This document shows, piece after piece, positions 1-4,722 of a DNA stretch of 8,447 nucleotides. The DNA comes from CAZOVB01 sp964583095 (GTDB taxonomy: Bacteria; Planctomycetota; Phycisphaerae; SM23-33). The notes under the pieces are model-generated. The model worked only from the letters and a program-made list of their open reading frames with translations, had not been told where the DNA came from and made no database searches. Every line of letters starts with the position of its first letter. Position 1 is the stretch's first letter. Location of the stretch: the NCBI GenBank assembly GCA_964583095.1, contig CAZOVB010000111.1, positions 1 through 8,447 of the forward strand, given 5' to 3'. A program made the translations under genes and the position numbers.

Positions 1-53
1 AATCATTCTGGCCTTTCGAGCCAGCTACTCGGGTTCGAATCCCGACGGGAGCA
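1..53 (+). tRNA. tRNA-Glu (anticodon UUC), 3' part only, cut by the window edge
   Basis: The anticodon stem-loop is complete: CTGGC at 8-12 pairs with GCCAG at 20-24 around loop CTTTCGA, giving anticodon TTC at 15-17, which reads Glu codons. The T arm follows: 5-bp stem 29-33/41-45 and loop TTCGAAT at 34-40. The 3' acceptor strand is CGGGAGC at 46-52 and the discriminator base is A53. CCA is not encoded, since CTC follows. The acceptor 5' strand, the D stem and most of the D loop lie outside the window. The 3' end of a tRNA gene is a classic archaeal integration target, and a recombinase gene abuts this one on the other strand, so this end is probably one attachment half-site. Confidence 0.93.
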
Positions 54-1504
54 CTCAGTACCCCTCCTGTTGTTCCACACGACACAAGGGTATTTTTGTC
101 GTTTATCGATTTTCGAGCAACTTTTTTTGGCTTCGTCCTATTATACTCTTTCAACAACGATTTCATACGTTTACTCGTTGGATGAAATTTGAGCACGGCA
201 CGAAACCAATCATAAGGATGATCTTTATACAGTGACTTTGCCTGTTTGACGTAATCTTCAGTTACATCGCTTTCGTTATCATGCCCTAGGTGATATTTGA
301 CTTCCCGGATATCCCATTTTTTGTTTTTGACTTTGGTCTGAATCAGTTTGGCAACGCCGCTCCATGTGCGCATTATCTTAGGGTAAAAATCGAAATCGTC
401 GTTAGGGTATAACTGTGCCAGTGCCGGTTTGACCCTGCGGCACAAGAAATTATAAAGGTTTTTGCTGTCTCTAAATCGTTTTCCGGTGTTTGGATCTGGG
501 AATAGCCATCCCTCATCTTGTTTTTCTGAAATACCTAATCTTTCAAGTAGTCTTTTCCGGTGAAGTTCTATCCAGTTTGTTATGACGCTTGGCTGTTGAT
601 GGCCATATAAAACAGCCTTTTCGACGTCAACCCAGTTCTCAGGATTGTCAACCTTGTCTTCTCTTTTCCGTATCTTCAGTCTCCTTCCATCGATGTATGA
701 AAGTCTCATGCGTATTAGTTCGCTAGGTCTTGGCCCTGTGTGGAATCCCACTGAGAGTAACGTCTTGATTTCTGCATTTATCACTGGATCGTTTGTATAT
801 TTGTGATGTATCAGTTTGTTTACGACAGGTGGCGGTGGCAGATTCGGTAGTCTTGGTCTCGGCATTTTTTTGAGATGAAGATAGGATCTCACGAATTTTC
901 CCAACCCATGAAGACCGTTTGCTCGGCCAAATGCATCGATTGCTTTCAGGAAGTTTTTTATTTGATTTAGGCCAAAATCAGGTTTATCAAGAATTCTTCT
1001 TTTCTTTTCGTATACGTGTCTGTCATAGTATAATAACTGGTTGATTATCTGTTCTATCTGATTTTCAAGATCAAACCAATCAACAGGAAAAACCGGGTGC
1101 TGTGCCATCCGTTCAAGGCTCTTTTTATGTTCAACGCCTGTATTCTTTGAGTGATTCTCGGTTACAGTCCACCAGTCAAAAAAAGCAACTAACAAGTTAT
1201 CCAGTGTGTCGTATTCAGCGGGATAAATTCTTTGGTTGTAGATGAGCTTAGACTCGTCAACCTTTATAGCCTGGTTATTCGATCTTCCAACAATAATATT
1301 GTTTACACGATTAGATACACCCATTTCCTCCCCAACCAGTTTGGGGTCTGGGCGTTCGATAGATTGGCCTATATTGGTTACAATTTGGCATAATTTTTTT
1401 GTACCTCCTGCATTCCCACGTATGAGAAATGCAGGATTATCATGGTTTAATGGGTTAAAAATTTTTTTAGAGGGATGTTTTTTGTTATAAACAATCCCCC
1501 TCAC
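2..1504 (-). CDS. tyrosine recombinase / integrase (int1), archaeal R..KxxR..Y type, 3' end beyond the window
   Basis: I translated this frame by hand. It is open from just after a TAG at 1529-1531 to position 2, at least 501 codons from GTG 1504. Catalytic signatures, numbered from that GTG, are: box I Arg R259 in TGPRPSEL (728-730); KxxR in KIMRTW, K376 and R379 (377-379, 368-370), with Lys replacing the usual His; LGHDNESD with H408 (281-283); and nucleophile Y418 in TEDYVKQA (251-253). A helical core-binding region lies N-terminal to these. The Lys-for-His change is known from archaeal SSV-type integrases. No stop occurs before the left edge, so the frame crosses tRNA-Glu antisense. The start is uncertain: GTG 1504 lies 20 bases after orf149 but has no SD, while ATG 1324 has GGGGAGG only two bases upstream. 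I prefer 1504 because the upstream 180 bases stay open in AT-rich DNA. It probably forms an operon with orf149 and excises or integrates the element at the tRNA. Confidence 0.85.
   Translation of the reverse strand, partial: MRGIVYNKKHPSKKIFNPLNHDNPAFLIRGNAGGTKKLCQIVTNIGQSIERPDPKLVGEEMGVSNRVNNIIVGRSNNQAIKVDESKLIYNQRIYPAEYDTLDNLLVAFFDWWTVTENHSKNTGVEHKKSLERMAQHPVFPVDWFDLENQIEQIINQLLYYDRHVYEKKRRILDKPDFGLNQIKNFLKAIDAFGRANGLHGLGKFVRSYLHLKKMPRPRLPNLPPPPVVNKLIHHKYTNDPVINAEIKTLLSVGFHTGPRPSELIRMRLSYIDGRRLKIRKREDKVDNPENWVDVEKAVLYGHQQPSVITNWIELHRKRLLERLGISEKQDEGWLFPDPNTGKRFRDSKNLYNFLCRRVKPALAQLYPNDDFDFYPKIMRTWSGVAKLIQTKVKNKKWDIREVKYHLGHDNESDVTEDYVKQAKSLYKDHPYDWFRAVLKFHPTSKRMKSLLKEYNRTKPKKVARKSINDKNTLVSCGTTGGVLSAPVGIRTRVAGSKGQND
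93..128 (+). terminator. T-tract terminator candidate for the tRNA-Glu transcript
   Basis: Two plus-strand T runs, T5 at 93-97 and T7 at 122-128, lie 40-75 bases past the tRNA. Archaeal RNA polymerase terminates at T-rich tracts without needing a hairpin. Both lie inside the antisense of int1, so they may simply reflect Lys codons there. Confidence 0.3.
1470..1504 (-). repeat. imperfect inverted repeat (possible mRNA hairpin) at the proposed int1 start
   Basis: On the minus strand the proposed GTG is followed by GAGGGGGATTGTTT, then a short AT-rich loop, then AAACATCCCTC. The arms pair over about 10 positions with small bulges. If the start is GTG 1504, this hairpin would lie over codons 1-12 and could restrain int1 translation. 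If the start is ATG 1324, it lies in the leader. Confidence 0.35.
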
Positions 1505-1524
1505 CGGAGTTTTCAGAAATATCC

Positions 1525-1974
1525 CTACCTAAACATTAGGTCATCTTTGTTTTTGTCAGAATGGTTATCTGTTATTTTTTCATCCTTTTTGTTTTGTTTC
1601 TCTTTATCTTTTACTTTATTTTCATTGAGACCATGAGATTCCTCTAGTTCAACTGCTTTTACCCTTAAGGAAAGTTCTTTTTCCAACCCCATTTTTAGCC
1701 AATTTTGTAATATTTCAGCGAAAACATCTTTGCCGAATTCTCCAAGTTCATATTTGAACCCATTTCCAATTTTGTGGATAAGTTTATTCCCAAATTTATA
1801 AAGCAATTTTTTGTCTATTTTATCTCCATATCCATTATCACGTACAAATTCCTGAATTGCAATTTTTAAAAAATCATCGAAAGTGTTATATGTGAGCTCC
1901 AGCTTTCTTCTCATGTCGTTGTATATTTCCTCTCTTTTTCGGTTCATACCCATTTTATTAACATTACTCATCAC
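1525..1974 (-). CDS. hypothetical 149-residue helical protein upstream of int1 (orf149)
   Basis: I do not recognise a family. The start is GTG 1974, supported by GGTG at 1983-1986 with an 8-base gap; ATG 1971 is the next codon. Residues 11-110 read as amphipathic helices rich in Lys, Glu, Phe and Tyr, with no Cys and no visible catalytic motif. Residues 116-149 are a low-complexity tail of Lys, Asp, Asn and Glu, probably disordered. It ends 20 bases before the proposed int1 start on the same strand, so the two are probably co-transcribed from the divergent region at 1975-2114. That position suits an integrase accessory such as a directionality factor or DNA-bending protein, but this is guilt by association only. 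Lys-rich AT codon usage matches the element core rather than int1. Confidence 0.72.
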   Translation of the reverse strand: MMSNVNKMGMNRKREEIYNDMRRKLELTYNTFDDFLKIAIQEFVRDNGYGDKIDKKLLYKFGNKLIHKIGNGFKYELGEFGKDVFAEILQNWLKMGLEKELSLRVKAVELEESHGLNENKVKDKEKQNKKDEKITDNHSDKNKDDLMFR

Positions 1975-2022
1975 CTTAAAGGCACCGATGAATGAATGGA
2001 TGATCTATAAGGAGAAATAGCA

Positions 2023-2032
2023 CATATTTTTT
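2023..2032 (-). promoter_or_regulatory. TATA-box candidate for orf149-int1
   Basis: The minus strand reads AAAAAATATG here. A start site about 25 bases downstream would fall near 2000, giving a leader of roughly 25 bases that contains the GGTG SD element before GTG 1974. The leader also holds four ATGA/ATGG units in tandem (plus strand, 1988-2003). Confidence 0.4.
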
Positions 2033-2083
2033 TGAAAAATTGATGAATCCCTCTAGAATTCGTTGAATAATCCCAAATTTACA

Positions 2084-2093
2084 CTTAAATATT
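2084..2093 (+). promoter_or_regulatory. TATA-box candidate for orf76 (leaderless)
   Basis: CTTAAATATT is centred about 27 bases before ATG 2115. That is the TATA-to-start-site distance of archaeal promoters, so transcription would begin at or just before the start codon. No SD is seen at 2100-2114, which fits a leaderless mRNA. Confidence 0.55.
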
Positions 2094-2114
2094 TAATCAC
2101 CCAAAAGTTGTTAC

Positions 2115-2345
2115 ATGAAGGTAGAAAACAAAAAGAAGAATGAGAAAGCAGTTGATGAAAACGGATATCTCAGTCATGGGAATTATGGAGAAGACATGAA
2201 AGAGTATTATAAAATGGGTGTAGATGAAATACCAGACTGGGTTTCAGATAGGACAAGTTTTTCAAGGGAATTTGTAGCAAAGATGTTTGAAGGATTGGAT
2301 AAAAGGCATAAAAATAAAAAGAAGAATGAAAAATATAATGTCTGA
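2115..2345 (+). CDS. small hypothetical protein with repeated basic ends (orf76)
   Basis: This 76-residue charged protein belongs to no family I recognise. It stands alone on the plus strand within the AT-rich core, read divergently from orf149 and convergently with the 248-residue regulator; the two stop codons are two bases apart. The same heptapeptide, NKKKNEK, occurs at residues 5-11 and 67-73, encoded by nearly identical 18-mers. Between them is an acidic and aromatic middle with the segment DEIPDWVSDRT. There is no Cys, signal peptide or membrane segment. The upstream TATA box at leaderless distance supports it as a real gene. Size, charge and position beside an element promoter would suit a small DNA-binding or anti-repressor protein, but nothing in the sequence proves that. 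Confidence 0.6.
   Translation: MKVENKKKNEKAVDENGYLSHGNYGEDMKEYYKMGVDEIPDWVSDRTSFSREFVAKMFEGLDKRHKNKKKNEKYNV
2301..2333 (-). terminator. T-tract terminator for the 452/248 transcript, inside the orf76 3' end
   Basis: Read on the minus strand, the end of orf76 gives four oligo-T runs (2329-2333, 2316-2320, 2310-2314, 2301-2304) shortly after the regulator's stop at 2348. This is a typical archaeal T-rich termination zone. It overlaps the codons of the second NKKKNEK motif. Confidence 0.5.
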
Positions 2346-2347
2346 AA

Positions 2348-3094
2348 CTAAGGATATTCGTCTGCGATAAGTATCCTGGCTTGATTTTTTCCAATTTTTG
2401 TTAATTCATAATTAACATAACCTTTTCCAGTATTCAAAACAAAACCTTTTAATTCCATTTTTCTAAGTGCGTTGTAAATGCTGTTTCTATTACGACCATC
2501 TGCAAACTTTAATATTTTTTCTTTATCGAAAAATCCAATTCTATATAACGCTTTCAAAATATCAGATTCAAGTTTAGAAAGATAATTTGGGAAATGCTGA
2601 TTGAGTTGCCCGCCAAATTTCCTCAGAGATTTTACCATTTCCTTCTGTTTCTTTTCATTTTTTTCTGAAGCGTCTTCCATCTTTTCTTCAAGATTATTCA
2701 AATACTTTTTAAAATAATTTAAAACGTCAACGGTAGATTTCTGGTTTAACTGATCAACCATTAATTCATAAATTTCCAGACCTGCTTCAGTTAGAAGAAC
2801 TTTTCCATCTTCTAGATCTATTATTCCGTTCTCTTTCAACTTTTTTATTGAATTTCTGAAATTAATATCATCAGCATTCAATCCAGCCTCAAAACCCTGT
2901 TCTTCCTCTCCAGCACCAGAATAGAGATTTAATCCCTTTAGAAATTGAAAACTTGATTCCTGTAATTTTTGGTTGGGTATTCGTTCATTCTTGTATTCTG
3001 GTGAGAGATTTTTTAAGAGGTAAAGAACTACAGGATCATATATTGGGTCGTTTAATATCGAATACGTTTCTTCAGTCATGTTTATCTGCCTCAT
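2348..3094 (-). CDS. double winged-helix DNA-binding protein, probable transcriptional regulator
   Basis: The 248 residues fall into three parts. Residues 18-115 look like a winged helix, with helices around PVVLYLLKNL and FRNSIKKLKENGI and a wing or final helix DLEDGKVLLTEAGLEIYELM. Residues 120-160 are a charged helix, probably a coiled coil for dimerisation. Residues 170-240 form a second, clearer winged helix: LESDILKALYRIG, then a recognition-helix-like RNRNSIYNALRKMELKG, then the wing VLNTGKGYVNYELTKIG. It starts 6 bases after the stop of the 452-residue gene, so the two form a transcription unit. ATG 3094 has no SD; ATG 3079 (residue 6) has GAGG nine bases upstream and may be the true start. 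Its operator may lie in the divergent region at 4460-4722, but that is inference. Confidence 0.75.
   Translation of the reverse strand: MRQINMTEETYSILNDPIYDPVVLYLLKNLSPEYKNERIPNQKLQESSFQFLKGLNLYSGAGEEEQGFEAGLNADDINFRNSIKKLKENGIIDLEDGKVLLTEAGLEIYELMVDQLNQKSTVDVLNYFKKYLNNLEEKMEDASEKNEKKQKEMVKSLRKFGGQLNQHFPNYLSKLESDILKALYRIGFFDKEKILKFADGRNRNSIYNALRKMELKGFVLNTGKGYVNYELTKIGKNQARILIADEYP
2385..2399 (+). terminator. T-tract terminator candidate for orf76
   Basis: T6 (2385-2390) and T5 (2395-2399) lie 40-54 bases after the orf76 stop, within the antisense of the converging regulator gene. They are the only strong plus-strand T runs close to that stop. Confidence 0.4.
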
Positions 3095-3100
3095 TTCAAA

Positions 3101-4459
3101 TTATGAGCTCATTCTACTTCTCCATTTAGCTGTATCCAGTGCATCTTTCTTTAATTCTTCATAAGAGAATTTGCTTGCAAAATTAAATGCATCTTTGGCG
3201 ACCTTTAATTTTGGATACAGATAACAATCTTTGCAATCTTTCGTACATATGCCTGATTTATTTCCAAAACAACTTATCATATCCTTCCCTTTCTCAAGAC
3301 TCATCATGAATTGATGTTTTATGATATTTCCAAATAAATAATCGAAGACTTCATCGTTATCTCTTGCTATTGGATGGTTTGATATGGTGATTTTTCCGGT
3401 TCGACTATCATTAATAAACCAGTAGATTGGAAGAGGTTGTTGCGTAATATCTTTATATATTTTCATAAATTTGGATGCTTCTAGGTGCCAACTCCGTCTT
3501 GATTCACTTTTTATTATTCCATCTTTTTCCGATATTATCTTCATTCGTTCTTCAACCATCTTCAAATTATCTTTGATATTCTGAAATTTATGTCCGCAAA
3601 ATCTTATCGCACTTGTAACAAGTTCACCCTCATTAACACCTCTTTTAAAAGATTTTTTTATTATATCCAAATTCCTTCCAATAACTAATAGCAATTCTAC
3701 GAACCGACCTGTTGGGTCAATTGAATAGAAATCTTTTTTTCCTAATTCATATCCTTTATCAAAATTTTGTTTCTTTTCTTCTTTAAGTTCATCGTAGTTT
3801 TTGAATTTTTTATTCTTTTTTAAGTATTCAGGAGAAGAAGCCGCTAAAGACATCCATTCAATTAGATTCCATCCTTTATCATACCCAATTTCATTCATAA
3901 TTCTGTGGCATTCCTTTGTCATTTTGTAAATGGATTTATTTTTGGCATTTTGTTTCCAGACCAGAGAATCGATAATTTTTTTCTGTTCTGAATCTTGAGT
4001 TTTTGATTGTACTTTCAATAAGTAACAGTTAGCAACAGTTTCTTGTAATTGTCTCCATTGATTATGCATAAAAATTTTTGTATATTCAAATGTGATTAAA
4101 TCCCGTAGATCTTTTCTTATCCTTTCTTTCTTTTCATCTGCTAATCCCATTTCAACTAGAGACATGATTCTACCCATCCCTAGAAAGGAGTAAATGTTCA
4201 TAAAGAAAATATTTGTCCAAAAAGATGATTGTTTTGTTAATCTGACATGACCAAAGAATTCATGATATTGAATAGATTTTTCTAAAGGGTCTTTTGTATT
4301 GATGACATCCTTAAGAGTATTTTTATCTTTAAAATTCTCTGTGTTTGTTAATAGAGCTAATGAATCAGTAGAAGGTGAGTATTTTCCCAATACTATTCTT
4401 CTACCGTTTTCACCAACTTTGAAAGGACAGTTAAATGATTGCCTCGAATTCAAAATCAA
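3101..4459 (-). CDS. putative metallopeptidase-like protein with HEFFGH motif and C-terminal Cys4 cluster
   Basis: I do not recognise this 452-residue protein as a whole. Three features stand out. H66-E67-F-F-G-H71 is an HExxxH zinc signature like the HELLGH of dipeptidyl peptidase III (M49), not the commoner HExxH. E140, in the helix QLQETVANCYL, is placed as a possible third ligand. Cysteines C397, C405, C409 and C412 (spacing x7, x3, x2) could bind zinc or an iron-sulfur cluster. The middle is Lys-rich and helical, with hydrophobic stretches near 80-100 and 253-262 but no convincing signal peptide. The start used is TTG 4459; no ATG or GTG lies upstream in frame before the TAG at 4490-4492. 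A six-codon ORF with a strong SD ends two bases before this TTG, so translation may be coupled. The gene is followed closely by the winged-helix gene. The peptidase call is motif-based only. Confidence 0.7.
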   Translation of the reverse strand: MILNSRQSFNCPFKVGENGRRIVLGKYSPSTDSLALLTNTENFKDKNTLKDVINTKDPLEKSIQYHEFFGHVRLTKQSSFWTNIFFMNIYSFLGMGRIMSLVEMGLADEKKERIRKDLRDLITFEYTKIFMHNQWRQLQETVANCYLLKVQSKTQDSEQKKIIDSLVWKQNAKNKSIYKMTKECHRIMNEIGYDKGWNLIEWMSLAASSPEYLKKNKKFKNYDELKEEKKQNFDKGYELGKKDFYSIDPTGRFVELLLVIGRNLDIIKKSFKRGVNEGELVTSAIRFCGHKFQNIKDNLKMVEERMKIISEKDGIIKSESRRSWHLEASKFMKIYKDITQQPLPIYWFINDSRTGKITISNHPIARDNDEVFDYLFGNIIKHQFMMSLEKGKDMISCFGNKSGICTKDCKDCYLYPKLKVAKDAFNFASKFSYEELKKDALDTAKWRSRMSS

Positions 4460-4461
4460 AT

Positions 4462-4482
4462 CTATGTTTGACTTAATAGCAT
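4462..4482 (-). promoter_or_regulatory. six-codon leader ORF (MLLSQT) before the 452-residue gene
   Basis: On the minus strand GGAGG (4487-4491) is followed by CAA and then ATG 4482, CTA, TTA, AGT, CAA, ACA, TAG (stop 4462-4464). The TTG of the large gene starts two bases later in another frame. This is the best SD/ATG pair in the region and lies right after the predicted transcription start. The likely role is a leader peptide with translational reinitiation or coupling. The alternative is a frameshift or sequencing error joining this ATG to the large gene. Confidence 0.45.
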
Positions 4483-4512
4483 TTGCCTCCTAAGGATGTT
4501 ATCAATAATTTC

Positions 4513-4525
4513 GATATAAATTTTT
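4513..4525 (-). promoter_or_regulatory. TATA-box candidate for the 452/248 operon
   Basis: The minus strand reads AAAAATTTATATC. A start site about 25 bases downstream falls near 4492. The mRNA would then begin with GGAGG about 10 bases before ATG 4482, so initiation at the short leader ORF rather than at TTG 4459 would be favoured. Confidence 0.5.
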
Positions 4526-4576
4526 CTTATATCAGAAGAAGTCAGTTAAAATTATTTATTTGAGTTCAACCAAATA

Positions 4577-4623
4577 TTTCTTACAGACTATTTTTTTTAA
4601 TTTGAAATGAGGTCTGTAATAAA
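4577..4623. repeat. 12-bp inverted repeat (11/12) around a 23-bp AT-rich spacer
   Basis: TTTCTTACAGAC at 4577-4588 and GTCTGTAATAAA at 4612-4623 are reverse complements except at one position, with an uninterrupted 8-bp core TTACAGAC/GTCTGTAA. The spacer contains T8. The repeat lies between the divergent promoters of the 452/248 unit and int2, so it may be a two-site operator or a recombinase binding site. The spacing does not match a Xer dif site, which has a 6-8 bp centre. Confidence 0.55.
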
Positions 4624-4640
4624 GTAAGAGTTCAAATCAG

Positions 4641-4665
4641 GGAGGGGCGGCACAGCCGGCGCACC
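4641..4665. other. GC-rich patch in the AT-rich divergent region
   Basis: About 25 bases made almost wholly of G and C, containing CGGC-ACA-GCCG (4648-4658) and the palindrome GCCGGC (4655-4660), sit directly before the int2 TATA candidate. The surrounding 150 bases are strongly AT-rich. It could be a regulator site, an attachment core or the scar of an insertion boundary. Confidence 0.35.
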
Positions 4666-4672
4666 ATATATG
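4665..4672 (+). promoter_or_regulatory. TATA-box candidate for int2
   Basis: CATATATG predicts a start site near 4692-4697, giving a leader of about 28 bases that ends in GAGGTGATT immediately before ATG 4723. Confidence 0.45.
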
Positions 4673-4722
4673 CAACCCACACTCTCTCTTTTTTGAATAT
4701 CTTGCTTAACTAAGAGGTGATT

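Noticed and set aside
1242..1490. Plus-strand 82-codon frame opposite int1.
   Set aside because: It overlaps the well-supported int1 frame, has no promoter or SD, and reads as the antisense of conserved coding.
3101..4459. ImmA/IrrE-type HExxH protease.
   Set aside because: The motif is HEFFGH, one residue longer than HExxH, and the protein is far larger than ImmA with an unrelated C-terminal Cys cluster.
4631..4666. GTTCAAATC followed by a GC-rich run ending CGCACCA, looking like a tRNA 3' end.
   Set aside because: The bases flanking the apparent T loop do not pair into a stem, and no acceptor or anticodon arm can be drawn upstream.
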